This document shows positions 1 through 8,439 of a stretch of 64,000 nucleotides of DNA, one piece after another. Origin of the DNA: CAXPZW01 sp049594615 (GTDB lineage Bacteria; Bacteroidota; Bacteroidia; Flavobacteriales_D; Sanyastnellaceae). The notes beneath the pieces are model-generated. The model was not told where the DNA came from. It made no database searches and saw nothing but the letters and a program-made list of their open reading frames with translations. The position numbers and the translations under genes are program-made. The stretch is taken from NCBI GenBank assembly GCA_049594615.1, contig JBMYJR010000002.1, positions 1 through 64,000 on the forward strand, read 5' to 3'. How positions within the stretch are numbered: position 1 is the first letter of the stretch; every line of letters begins with the position of its first letter.

Positions 1-1116
1 GTGGACTTTGTGTCCAACGTGGACGGTGCACACTTGCACGATACACTGCAGGTGTGCGATCCGGAAACCACGTTGTTTGTGATCGTCTCCAAAACCTTCA
101 CCACCCAGGAGACCATGACCAACGCCCTCGCTGCTCGCCAGTGGTTGGTTGATGCCTTGGGCGACGAGGCTGCCGTAGAAAAGCACTTTGTTGCCGTGAG
201 TACCAACCTGCAAGGGGTGGCCGACTTTGGCATTGCTGGAGCCAACTGCTTTGGCTTTTGGAACTGGGTGGGCGGACGATACTCACTCTGGAGTGCCGTG
301 GGACTAAGCATTGCGTTGGCTGTGGGCTTTGAACGCTTTGAGATGCTGCTCGAAGGTGCGCACGCCATGGACCGCCACTTCCGAAACGCTGAGCACCGCG
401 AAAATTTGCCGGTGATTCTAGCCCTTTTGGGCATTTGGTACAACAACTTCTGGGGAGCCGAGAGCCACGCCATTTTGCCCTATGTGCAGCACCTGCACCG
501 CTTCCCAGCCTATCTGCAACAAGGGGATATGGAGAGCAACGGTAAAAGCGTGGACCGCTTTGCACGACCGGTGACCTACCAAACCGGTCCCATCATTTGG
601 GGAGAACCGGGCACCAACGGCCAGCACGCTTTTTACCAACTGGTGCACCAAGGCACCAAGTTGATTCCTGCCGACTTCATCGCTGTCAGACAGCCCGAGC
701 ATCCGTTTGCGGATCATCACCAAAAGCTTCTTGCCAACTTTGTGGCTCAAACCCAGGCCTTGATGGAAGGCAAGAGCGAAGCCGCTGTGGTGGCCGAAAT
801 GGAAGCTGCTGGAAACGATGCAGGAACCATCGAGCGCCTCAAGGCTTTCCGCGTATTTGAGGGCAACCGCCCAACCAACGCGCTGGTCTTGGACCGTTTG
901 GATCCTACCACGCTGGGAGCACTCATTGCGTTGTACGAGCACAAGATTTTTGTGCAAGGGGTCGTTTGGAATGTCTTCAGCTTCGATCAGTGGGGCGTGG
1001 AGCTCGGGAAAAAACTGGCTGGAAACGTCTTAAAGGCCGTGGCAGATGGGGGTGTTCCTCCCGGCGCAGATAGCTCAACGGCGCAGCTTATGGGCTGGGT
1101 ATTCGGATCCGATTAA
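1..1116 (+). CDS. pgi: Glucose-6-phosphate isomerase, C-terminal part (5' end outside window)
   Basis: The reading frame is open from the first base and gives 371 residues of a protein normally about 550 long, so roughly the N-terminal third is missing. The first residues (DFVSNVDGAHL) match the middle of phosphoglucose isomerases, and SKTFTTQETMTNA, GGRYSLWSAVGLS and FSFDQWGVELGKKLA are the hallmark segments of the family (sugar-phosphate site and the two classical signatures). It interconverts glucose-6-phosphate and fructose-6-phosphate in the cytoplasm. The GTG at base 1 is internal and is not a start. Its position just before sugar uptake and glucan-degradation genes fits central sugar metabolism, although no shared operon can be shown. 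Identification is secure. Confidence 0.97.
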   Translation: MDFVSNVDGAHLHDTLQVCDPETTLFVIVSKTFTTQETMTNALAARQWLVDALGDEAAVEKHFVAVSTNLQGVADFGIAGANCFGFWNWVGGRYSLWSAVGLSIALAVGFERFEMLLEGAHAMDRHFRNAEHRENLPVILALLGIWYNNFWGAESHAILPYVQHLHRFPAYLQQGDMESNGKSVDRFARPVTYQTGPIIWGEPGTNGQHAFYQLVHQGTKLIPADFIAVRQPEHPFADHHQKLLANFVAQTQALMEGKSEAAVVAEMEAAGNDAGTIERLKAFRVFEGNRPTNALVLDRLDPTTLGALIALYEHKIFVQGVVWNVFSFDQWGVELGKKLAGNVLKAVADGGVPPGADSSTAQLMGWVFGSD

Positions 1117-1210
1117 TCGTGAAATATCTCCTACGAAAGCCGTTTTCTGGGGATGAATCGTTATCTTCACGGCTCTGTCGAGATCAAGACTTTAACCAAA
1201 AATCGATTTG

Positions 1211-2977
1211 ATGAAGCACTTATTCCTGACTGCGGCGCTGGCATGCTGTGCGCTGATCAGCAGTGCAAGCTTTACCGGGTTCTCCACTGAACTCGTAGCA
1301 GCCGACGCTATTCCGGGTTACCTCACCTACCGTGTATACGCCAACTTCGATGATCCAGCCGATCAGTTGATCGCGCTCTATGGATTCGATAGCGCTCCTA
1401 TGGTAGTGAGTAACTCTGGCACCTTCTTCCAAGTAGTTGGTGGAGGCCCAACTTCGTTGGATATCAACCCCAGTTTTTTCCCTTTTGTCCCAGAATTGGA
1501 ATACGATTCTTGGTTCACAGTGGGTTACGAGGACAGTGCAGGCAGTGGACTGAGTGTGGTCGGTTTTGACTTCACCGCCTTTGAGGCTGGAAATGGATTC
1601 ACCGTGAATGACGGCATTGGAGGTACCCTCTTTTTGCTTCCCGGCGATGCCGCTTCCTTCCCTGATGGACTTGGACGTGTGCTCGTAGGTCAGTTCACCA
1701 CCGACGGTGATGTAGATTTCACCCTAAACATCCAATGGCGCGACGCCACCAATACTCCCATTGAGTCTACTGGAGAAAACGTGACCATCATCACTGCCAT
1801 TCCAGGTTGTACTGATCCGGACGCCCTCAATTACAATGCCGCAGCTACTGACGATGACGGTTCTTGTGCATATCCACCGCCCTCTTACTCGGGGCTATCT
1901 TGGGAGCAAGTTGCCACCGACGGTGTGGACGGTTTCAACACCTACCGCGTGTACGCCAACTTCACCAACCCCTTCGATCAACTGGTGGCGGTGTATGGCC
2001 AAGATCCCAACCCGCTTTCGGTAACGACCACCGGGAGCTTCTACCAAAACGCAGGTGGCGGACCGCTGTCTTCAGACATCAATCCCGCTTTTTACGGCGC
2101 ATTCCCGGAACTGATCTATGACTCGTGGTTTACCATCGGATCAGAGGAGTCGCCCAACGGCCTGCAACAAGCCAACTTGGACGCCACAGCTTTCGAAGCC
2201 GGCGGTGATCTTGTGATTGACGATGGCGTAGGAGCTACCTGGTTCATCTTCCCAGACATCACTCCAGAGGCTTTCCCAGACGCCACGGGTCGTGTGCTCA
2301 TTGCCCAGCTCACCACCGACGGCTTTGTGGACATGACGGTCAACATGCAGTACCGCGCCCAAGACGGTCAGAACCCGCAGTTGGTGGGCGAGACCATCAG
2401 CTTCCCGCCCATCATCAGTGGCTGTACTGATCCTGCCGCAGACAACTACGATCCCACGGCTACAGTGGATGACGGTTCGTGTGTGATCTCGGGCTGTACT
2501 TACCCTGACGCCACCAACTACGATGCCGCCGCAACCGTGGACGACGGTACATGCACCTTCGGGTTCTCGTGCCCAGGTTGTACTGATCCTACCGCGGTGA
2601 ACTACGACGCTGACGCAACTGAAGACGACGGTTCATGTATTGCTGCGGTTCCAGGATGTACTGATCCTACTGCTGTCAACTACGACGCTGCAGCAAACAC
2701 CGACGACGGCTCATGTGTGGCCAGCGTGTTTGGCTGTACTGACCCAGCTGCTGTGAACTACGACCCCGCGGCCAACGTGGACAACGGTGGTTGTGTCGCT
2801 GCCCAGCCTGGATGTACCGATGCCGCAGCCAACAACTACAATCTGTACGCCAATGTGGATGACGGCTCGTGTGACTTTACCCCAGAATGTGTGGCCGACC
2901 TCAGCGGTGACGGCGTGATCAGCACCAACGATATTCTGGTGATTCTCGGTGTCTTTGGTACCGACTGCCCAGAGTAA
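1211..2977 (+). CDS. Secreted protein: two copies of an unknown domain, seven GCTD-type repeats, dockerin-like tail
   Basis: 588 residues from the ATG at 1211; the TTG three bases earlier in frame is not needed. A signal peptide (MKHLFLTAALACCALISS) is followed by two homologous domains of about 170-190 residues, the first near residues 30-195 and the second near 235-400. Both contain YRVYANF, a DQL(I/V)A-YG stretch, LDINP/SDINP and YDSWFT. I do not recognise this domain. One cysteine-rich repeat (GCTDP..LNYN..DDGSC) separates the copies and six more follow. The last 29 residues (from Cys560) form one EF-hand-like loop, DLSGDGVISTNDIL, ending FGTDCPE. No type A or B T9SS domain is visible. 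It probably acts outside the cell; substrate or partner unknown. Confidence 0.85.
   Translation: MKHLFLTAALACCALISSASFTGFSTELVAADAIPGYLTYRVYANFDDPADQLIALYGFDSAPMVVSNSGTFFQVVGGGPTSLDINPSFFPFVPELEYDSWFTVGYEDSAGSGLSVVGFDFTAFEAGNGFTVNDGIGGTLFLLPGDAASFPDGLGRVLVGQFTTDGDVDFTLNIQWRDATNTPIESTGENVTIITAIPGCTDPDALNYNAAATDDDGSCAYPPPSYSGLSWEQVATDGVDGFNTYRVYANFTNPFDQLVAVYGQDPNPLSVTTTGSFYQNAGGGPLSSDINPAFYGAFPELIYDSWFTIGSEESPNGLQQANLDATAFEAGGDLVIDDGVGATWFIFPDITPEAFPDATGRVLIAQLTTDGFVDMTVNMQYRAQDGQNPQLVGETISFPPIISGCTDPAADNYDPTATVDDGSCVISGCTYPDATNYDAAATVDDGTCTFGFSCPGCTDPTAVNYDADATEDDGSCIAAVPGCTDPTAVNYDAAANTDDGSCVASVFGCTDPAAVNYDPAANVDNGGCVAAQPGCTDAAANNYNLYANVDDGSCDFTPECVADLSGDGVISTNDILVILGVFGTDCPE
2420..2880 (+). 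repeat. Six tandem 22-25-residue cysteine-rich repeats in the coding sequence
   Basis: Six consecutive in-frame units of the pattern GCT-(D/Y)-P-x-A-x-NYD-x-x-A-x-x-DDG-(S/T)-C are joined by two- to four-residue linkers. Each has a cysteine at position 2 and one at the end, and acidic residues before the final cysteine. The same unit recurs elsewhere in the window, 26 copies in all. Codons differ between copies, so the units are conserved as protein rather than as DNA. Confidence 0.85.
2887..2974 (+). other. Dockerin-like EF-hand C-terminal tail
   Basis: Encodes Cys-x-x-DLSGDGVISTNDILVILG followed by VFGTDCPE. The DxSxDG...D spacing is that of a calcium-binding EF-hand or dockerin half, closed by two cysteines. 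It is the extreme C-terminus, as in four other proteins of this window. Confidence 0.65.
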
Positions 2978-2996
2978 CCCATTCGGGAACTTACAC

Positions 2997-3026
2997 AAGC
3001 CCTCCGCCCAGCGGGGGGCTTTTTTT
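2997..3026 (+). terminator. Intrinsic terminator after the 1211-2977 gene
   Basis: An 11-bp stem (AAGCCCTCCGC / GCGGGGGGCTT, one G-U pair) with a 3-nt loop is followed by a run of T. It lies 20 bases after the stop codon and before the MFS gene, so the two genes are probably separate transcripts. Confidence 0.85.
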
Positions 3027-3092
3027 GTGTCCCGTATTAACGGAGTGTCTGGCATACACAAAACAGTATCTTGGCCAGAAATCACCTTACCG

Positions 3093-4427
3093 ATGAGCAG
3101 CAACAAACCTACCCTTTCGTTCTGGCAGATTTGGAACATGAGCTTTGGTTTTTTGGGCATCCAGTTTGGATGGAATCTGCAGATGGCTAACATGTCTGCC
3201 ATCTATGACTACTTGGGCGCTTCTCCTGAACAAGTGCCCTTGTTGTTCCTAGCGGCACCCCTGACCGGTTTGATCATTCAACCCATCATTGGATATCTGA
3301 GCGATCGTACATGGACTCCTTTGGGGCGCCGGAAGCCTTTCTTTTTGGTGGGTGCCATTTTGAGTTCCTTGGCTTTGTTGATGATGCCCAACAGTTCAGC
3401 GCTGTGGATGGCCGCAGGTACCCTTTGGATACTCGATGCTTCGATCAACATAAGCATGGAGCCTTTTCGTGCTTTTGTCGGCGACCTTCTCCCGAAGGAG
3501 CAACAAACCAAAGGGTTTACCATGCAAAGCTTTTTCATTGGTCTGGGATCGGTAGTCGCCGCATGCATGCCATGGTTCTTTGCCAAAATGGGAGTGCCTG
3601 ATACAGCAGAGGAAGGGGCTATTCCTGCAACGGTCAAGTACAGTTTCTACGCAGGTGCTTTGGTATTTATAGGTGCGGTGCTGTGGACCATTCGAACCAC
3701 GAAGGAGTATCCACCAGAGGATATGGAGGCCTTTAGAACAGAAAAGGAGAAGGGGGGAGGATTTGCAGGTGGTGTGCGCGAAATTTTCGATTCGATTTCA
3801 TCCATGCCGAAACGAATGCGACAGCTGGCATTGGTGCAGTTTTTTACTTGGCCCGGGCTGTTTTTCATGTGGTTCTATTTTACCACTGCGGTGAGTTATG
3901 ATGTGCTCGGCGCTACCGACAATACCTCAGAATTGTATGCCGAAGGTGTAGCATGGGGAAACTTGTGCTTTGGGTTTTACTCACTGATCACTTTCGCAGT
4001 GGCATTTGCCATTCCGTTTGTTGTGAAGCGCATAGGAGTGAAGCAGACACACGCCATAGCTCTTGTTCTGGGTGGGCTCGGTCTGGTTTCCGTGATGTTC
4101 ATTCACACCAAAGAGCTGTTGTTGGTGAGTATGGCTGGTGTCGGAGTTGCATGGGCATGCATCCTCTCGTTGCCCTACACCATGTTGGTGCCTTCATTGA
4201 ATCCTAAGAAGCTTGGAATCTACATGGGGATCTTCAACTTTTTCATCGTACTCCCTGAAATCATTGCCTCTCTCTTCTTTGGTTCATTCATGGAAAATGT
4301 ACTTCACAATGATCGCACCCTAGCGCTTGCTCTGGGGGGAGGCTTGTTCTTCCTGGCTGCACTATTGGCTCTGCGTGTTGACATGACCCCAGAAACCGAA
4401 TTTGAGGCGGTCGGTGACGAACGATGA
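3093..4427 (+). CDS. MFS sugar transporter, SLC45/GPH-like
   Basis: 444 residues starting at MSSNKPTLSFWQIWNM. The frame extends upstream through the terminator, so the ATG at 3093 is preferred. About twelve hydrophobic segments are present. After TM2 comes GYLSDRTWTPLGRRKPF, an extended form of the MFS loop motif (D-R-x-x-x-x-x-GRR) typical of the SLC45/sucrose-proton symporter group. NISMEPFRAFVGDLLP in TM4-5 is also characteristic of that group. It should move a mono- or disaccharide across the inner membrane with protons. Bacteroidota relatives often sit beside glucan-utilisation genes and import maltose or glucose. Here the neighbouring enzymes are beta-glucanases, so the transported sugar (glucose, laminaribiose or maltose) cannot be fixed from sequence. 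Confidence 0.85.
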   Translation: MSSNKPTLSFWQIWNMSFGFLGIQFGWNLQMANMSAIYDYLGASPEQVPLLFLAAPLTGLIIQPIIGYLSDRTWTPLGRRKPFFLVGAILSSLALLMMPNSSALWMAAGTLWILDASINISMEPFRAFVGDLLPKEQQTKGFTMQSFFIGLGSVVAACMPWFFAKMGVPDTAEEGAIPATVKYSFYAGALVFIGAVLWTIRTTKEYPPEDMEAFRTEKEKGGGFAGGVREIFDSISSMPKRMRQLALVQFFTWPGLFFMWFYFTTAVSYDVLGATDNTSELYAEGVAWGNLCFGFYSLITFAVAFAIPFVVKRIGVKQTHAIALVLGGLGLVSVMFIHTKELLLVSMAGVGVAWACILSLPYTMLVPSLNPKKLGIYMGIFNFFIVLPEIIASLFFGSFMENVLHNDRTLALALGGGLFFLAALLALRVDMTPETEFEAVGDER

Positions 4428-4523
4428 TGTGCCACACAATCTTGCACCTTATATAAGGGTGTGTCAATCCAACATGAAGCCCGCGTTACGGGAAAAGTGT
4501 ACGAGTGACACCAAAAAGTATCA

Positions 4524-4557
4524 ACACTAAGTGTACCCAATACACATTTTGTGTACC
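4524..4557. promoter_or_regulatory. Cluster of GTGTA/TACAC inverted repeats, candidate operator
   Basis: The stretch contains the perfect palindrome ACACTAAGTGT (4524-4534). It then shows GTGTA-N5-TACAC-N5-GTGTA (4531-4555), where the central TACAC pairs with either neighbour. A further GTGTAC lies at 4497. The cluster stops one base before a possible TTG -33 element. Such spacing is typical of a dimeric regulator site next to a promoter. No regulator gene is in the window, so the link is inference. Confidence 0.4.
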
Positions 4558-4586
4558 TTGTGACGGTTTGAGGTAAGCTATGTCTC
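4558..4586 (+). promoter_or_regulatory. Possible promoter of the nine-module protein
   Basis: TTG (4558-4560), an 18-nt spacer and TATGTCTC (4579-4586) resemble the Bacteroidota pattern TTG-N19-TAnnTTTG only partly. The interest is mainly its position directly after the inverted-repeat cluster. The start codon is about 95 bases downstream. Confidence 0.25.
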
Positions 4587-4598
4587 GACAAAACGCTT

Positions 4599-4623
4599 AA
4601 AACGCCCTAACAGTGTGCGTTTT
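4599..4623. other. Inverted repeat AAAACGC/GCGTTTT in the leader of the nine-module gene
   Basis: A 7-bp perfect inverted repeat with an 11-nt loop lies in the presumed 5' leader, 57 bases before the ATG. It has no T run after it on the plus strand. On the minus strand the sequence beyond it is also not T-rich enough for a terminator. It could be a leader hairpin or a second operator. Confidence 0.3.
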
Positions 4624-4680
4624 GGGCAGATTAAAGAACCAAATCGCATTCAACGTTCTACGTTAACCAAAATCAACATC

Positions 4681-7600
4681 ATGAAAAAACTTCAACTGAT
4701 GCTGCTTGCCTTCTGTTGTTCGCTCTTGAGCGTAGCACAGAGCAGCGGTGACATCACTTTCTCGGTAGACATGAGTACCTATGGCGCAGCCTTTGGCACT
4801 GTTTACGTGAGTGGCAATTTCAATGGTTGGAATGGCGTCTCTAACCCCATGACCGACATGGGAGGTGGAATCTGGGAAGCTACCATTCCTGCCCTCGGTG
4901 GCGGTGTCATCGAGTACAAATTCACCATTGACGACTGGGCAGCCCAAGAGGCGCTCTCGCCAAACAGTATCTGCACCATTACTACCGGAGGTTTCACCAA
5001 CCGCTTGCACTATGTAGACGGCACTGCTTCCATCCCAACTGTGTGTTGGAACGATTGCTTTGCATGTGGAACGGCGGCACCGGCCGGTGGAGACATCACC
5101 TTGACCGTAGATATGAGTTCTTCAGGAGCTACGTTCACACAGATGTATATCTCCGGTTCGTTCAACGGCTGGAGTGGCGTGGATAACGCTATGACCGACA
5201 ACGGCGACGGAACTTGGACAGTAACCGTAACCATGCCTGCTGGCGCGAACGAATACAAGTTCACGTATGACGACTGGGTGGGCCAAGAAAGCCTCGCTTG
5301 GTACGATTCATGCTTCTCAAACAACGAAGGCAACACCAACCGAATTACATATGTGAACGGCAACGCTGACCTCGGCTCAGTGTGCTGGAATTCATGCGGT
5401 GCGTGTACTGGCGGCGTTAACGGTTGTACCGACGCGACCGCTTCTAACTACAACGCTTCAGCTACTGCTGACGACGGTTCATGCCTCTATGCCATGACCT
5501 TTGAAGTAGATATGAGCGCTGAGACTGGTTTTACCACTCCTGCAGTAGAAAGCCCATTGTTCGGCTGGTGTGGCGGTTGTGCCCCGATGGCTGACCAAGG
5601 CGGCGGCATCTGGTCGGTAACGCTGGATTTGCCTGCGGGTGACTTTGAGTACAAGTACGCGGTAGACAACTTCGCTGGTCAAGAAGATCTGGTGGACGAC
5701 GTTGCAGCTGGCAACGGCTGGTGTGCCCCGGTAACCGACGGTGTGTCTTACGCAAATCGTTTGGTAACTGTTGCTGCTGGCGCAACCCAGAGCGATACTT
5801 ACGGTGAGTGCGGTCCATTGGCGGGCGGCGGTTGTACCGATAGCAATGCAACCAACTACGACCCGGCTGCAACCGTAGACGACGGTTCATGTGTGTACCC
5901 AGACGTGGTGCTGACTGTTGAAGATTGCTCTGGAACTGCTGTTGAGGTGCGTATGACTGGTCCCTTCTGGGGCTGGGATCCAGCTGGTGGTCCTGTGGCT
6001 TCCGACAACGGCGACGGCACTTGGTCTGTGACCCTCGCACCTGAAGTGGACATGGAATACTTGTGGGTGATCGACGGCGTTCAAGAGAACCTGCTCGACA
6101 ACTCACCACAAGACTTGTCTTGTACTCCTGTGACCGACGGCGCTGCTTACGCAAACCGCCTTTGGACCGTGGGTTCAGGCGATGTGACTGGTGACGTATA
6201 CGACAGCTGTACTTCATGCGGTACTGGCGTGACCAGCGGTTGTACCGATTCAGAAGCAGCGAATTACAACGCGTCGGCGACATCAGACGATGGGTCTTGC
6301 GTGTATGATTTCACCTTCACCGTAGACATGTCCGCAGAAACCGGCTTCACTACTCCTGCAGTAGAAAGCCCAGACTTCGGCTGGTGTGGTGGCTGTGCAC
6401 CGATGGTTGATAACGGCGACGGCACGTGGTCGGTGACCTTGCAGTTGCCAGCTGGTCCATTTGAGTACAAGTACGCAGTGGACGACTTTGCCGGTCAAGA
6501 GGACCTCGTTGACGACGTCATTGCTGGCAACGGTTCTTGTGCACCCATCACCGATGGCGCTACCTATGCGAACCGTGAAGCCACCATTGTAGCCAACGGC
6601 TCTGTGAGCGACATCTATGGCACCTGTGGCGTCCCGACTTCGGAGGTGACCTTCAACGTAGACATGAGCGAATACTCAGGTACTGAAGTATTCGGCTTCG
6701 TGAACGTTTCTGGTGAGTGGAACGGCTGGTGCGGCGATTGCAACCAGATGACCGACAACGGCGACGGCACCTGGAGTGTGACCCTGCCCATTCCTGCTGG
6801 TGACTACCTATACAAGTACAGCATCAATAACTGGGCGGACCAAGAAGATTTGGTTGGCGCAGGTTCTTGTGTAATTAGCCAAGGTGGTAACACGAACCGC
6901 ACACTGACGGTGGAGACTGGTGTTAGTCAGACGTTGGATTTGGTGTGTTTCGCAAGCTGTTATGCTTGTCAAACTGGCGAAACCCCAGGGTGTAACAACG
7001 CCAACGCCTCGAACTACGATGCGACTGCCACGGTGAACGACGGCTCTTGCTTGTTTGATGTCACCTTCAACTTGAACACAGCGACCGCAGGTTTGGACTT
7101 CTCTACTGAAGTAGTCCACCTGTTCGGTAGCTTCAACGGCTGGTGTGGCGGCTGTGCCCCCATGAACGATGACGGCGATGGCACTTGGTCCCTCACTGTT
7201 GAGCTGCAAGAGGGCTACTACGAGTTCAAATACGCGGCAGATGCAACGAATACGATCAACGAGACCCTCGATCTGATCTTGGGCTCATGTGTGACCGAAA
7301 ACTTCGGCTTCACCAACCGTATTCTGCAAGTGACCGATGATATGGACCTGGACCTCGTGTGCTGGGAGTCATGCGGTGATTGTGTGGCTGGATCTGGTTG
7401 TACTGATGCTACTGCAAACAACTATGACGCTTCTGCAACCATCGACAATGGCTCTTGTCTCTACGATGTGATCTTCACGGTAGACATGGCCAACTACATC
7501 GCTGAAGGCGGCACCTTCACCACTCCTGAGGTGAACGGTACATTCAACGGCTGGTGTGGCGGTTGTGCTCAAATGACCAACACCGTTGATGACGTTTGGA

Positions 7601-8364
7601 CCTTGACCATCGAGTTGGGTGCCGGCGACTACGAGTACCAATTCGCAGTGGACAACTGGACCGACCAAGAGTTTGGATTGGATCCTGCGGCTGCTTGTAC
7701 CATCGGCGCTAACCGTGCGCTCACCGTGTCCGGTCAAACCGACATCGGTCTGGTGTGCTGGGAGTCTTGCTCGGCTTGTGCTACTCCAACCGTTGTTGAT
7801 GTGACCTTCCGTGTAGACATGAGCAACGAGACTGTTTCTCCTGACGGGGTGCACATTGCGGGCTCCTTCCAAGCATGGGATGCTGCAGCGAGCCCCATGA
7901 CTTACCTGGGCTACGGCATTTACGAAATCACTTTCGTAGGTCTGTCAGGCAACCAGTCATACCAGTACAAGTACATCAACGGCAACACCTTCGCTTCGGA
8001 AGAAGTGATTCCCGCGGAGTGTAACGTGAGCAATAACCGTGAGGTAGCCATAGGTGACATGAACACTGTTGTTGATGTTGTTTGCTTCGGTGAGTGTCAA
8101 GCCTGCGCTGGCTGTACCGATCCATTCAGCATCGAGTACAACCCGTTTGCCGGTTCGGATGACGGTTCGTGTGCCACTGCAGTTGTATCCGGCTGTACCT
8201 ACGCTGATGCTGAGAACTACGACATGGCCGCCAACAGCGATGATGGCAGCTGTACCTTCGCTCCCGCAGTGAGCGATTGTCCTGAAGATTTGGACGGGGA
8301 CCTCTCAATCGGTACCACCGACCTGCTGCAAGTACTGGCCGCCTTCGGCAGCGCTTGCCCCTGA
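4681..8364 (+). CDS. Secreted protein with nine AMPK/CBM48-like modules, GCTD repeats and dockerin-like tail
   Basis: 1227 residues from the ATG at 4681, with signal peptide MKKLQLMLLAFCCSLLSVAQ. The rest is almost wholly nine modules of about 105-120 residues, starting near nucleotides 4750, 5094, 5488, 5905, 6307, 6643, 7058, 7468 and 7795. The typical module reads (T/V)F-x-VDMS, then GSFNGW(C), PM-D-GDGTWSVT, LPAG-YEYKY and W..QE, and closes with CW-SC-AC. The VSGNFNGW and YEYKF pieces resemble the glycogen-binding E-set fold of AMPK/CBM48. The extra cysteines do not belong to that family as I know it. Seven cysteine-rich GCTD-type repeats separate or follow modules, and a dockerin-like loop ends the protein. 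There is no catalytic domain, so a multivalent surface glycan-binding scaffold is the best reading. It precedes a GH16 enzyme with the same modules. Confidence 0.8.
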   Translation: MKKLQLMLLAFCCSLLSVAQSSGDITFSVDMSTYGAAFGTVYVSGNFNGWNGVSNPMTDMGGGIWEATIPALGGGVIEYKFTIDDWAAQEALSPNSICTITTGGFTNRLHYVDGTASIPTVCWNDCFACGTAAPAGGDITLTVDMSSSGATFTQMYISGSFNGWSGVDNAMTDNGDGTWTVTVTMPAGANEYKFTYDDWVGQESLAWYDSCFSNNEGNTNRITYVNGNADLGSVCWNSCGACTGGVNGCTDATASNYNASATADDGSCLYAMTFEVDMSAETGFTTPAVESPLFGWCGGCAPMADQGGGIWSVTLDLPAGDFEYKYAVDNFAGQEDLVDDVAAGNGWCAPVTDGVSYANRLVTVAAGATQSDTYGECGPLAGGGCTDSNATNYDPAATVDDGSCVYPDVVLTVEDCSGTAVEVRMTGPFWGWDPAGGPVASDNGDGTWSVTLAPEVDMEYLWVIDGVQENLLDNSPQDLSCTPVTDGAAYANRLWTVGSGDVTGDVYDSCTSCGTGVTSGCTDSEAANYNASATSDDGSCVYDFTFTVDMSAETGFTTPAVESPDFGWCGGCAPMVDNGDGTWSVTLQLPAGPFEYKYAVDDFAGQEDLVDDVIAGNGSCAPITDGATYANREATIVANGSVSDIYGTCGVPTSEVTFNVDMSEYSGTEVFGFVNVSGEWNGWCGDCNQMTDNGDGTWSVTLPIPAGDYLYKYSINNWADQEDLVGAGSCVISQGGNTNRTLTVETGVSQTLDLVCFASCYACQTGETPGCNNANASNYDATATVNDGSCLFDVTFNLNTATAGLDFSTEVVHLFGSFNGWCGGCAPMNDDGDGTWSLTVELQEGYYEFKYAADATNTINETLDLILGSCVTENFGFTNRILQVTDDMDLDLVCWESCGDCVAGSGCTDATANNYDASATIDNGSCLYDVIFTVDMANYIAEGGTFTTPEVNGTFNGWCGGCAQMTNTVDDVWTLTIELGAGDYEYQFAVDNWTDQEFGLDPAAACTIGANRALTVSGQTDIGLVCWESCSACATPTVVDVTFRVDMSNETVSPDGVHIAGSFQAWDAAASPMTYLGYGIYEITFVGLSGNQSYQYKYINGNTFASEEVIPAECNVSNNREVAIGDMNTVVDVVCFGECQACAGCTDPFSIEYNPFAGSDDGSCATAVVSGCTYADAENYDMAANSDDGSCTFAPAVSDCPEDLDGDLSIGTTDLLQVLAAFGSACP
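5488..6640 (+). repeat. Modules 3-5: internal duplication in the binding protein
   Basis: Modules 3 (about 5490-5820) and 5 (about 6307-6640) are nearly identical as protein (AETGFTTPAVES, FGWCGGCAPM, FEYKYAVD, FAGQEDLVDDV) but differ at many third codon positions. Module 4 lies between them and is much more divergent. The pattern indicates an older duplication kept similar by selection on the protein. Confidence 0.7.
8278..8361 (+). other. Dockerin-like EF-hand C-terminal tail
   Basis: From Cys1200 the protein ends CPEDLDGDLSIGTTDLL, QVLAAFGSACP: an acidic DxDxD loop, a short helix with two leucines, and closing cysteine and proline. It aligns closely with the tails at 2887, 11146 and 60374. 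Confidence 0.65.
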
Positions 8365-8390
8365 TTTTAAGAAAGATTGATGCATTTGAG

Positions 8391-8427
8391 AACGGCTCCC
8401 TCCCTGGTAAGGGAGCCGTTCTTTTTT
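8391..8427 (+). terminator. Strong intrinsic terminator between the binding protein and GH16 genes
   Basis: A perfect 11-bp stem (AACGGCTCCCT / AGGGAGCCGTT) with an 8-nt loop is followed by CTTTTTT. It begins 27 bases after one stop codon and ends only 12 bases before the GH16 start codon. There is no room for a complete promoter between the hairpin and the next gene. Confidence 0.9.
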
Positions 8428-8439
8428 CAATTTATACGC

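Noticed and set aside
1162..1169. TATCTTCA as -7 element for the 1211 gene
   Set aside because: Two mismatches to TAnnTTTG and no TTG at 18-21 bases upstream, so not listed as a promoter.
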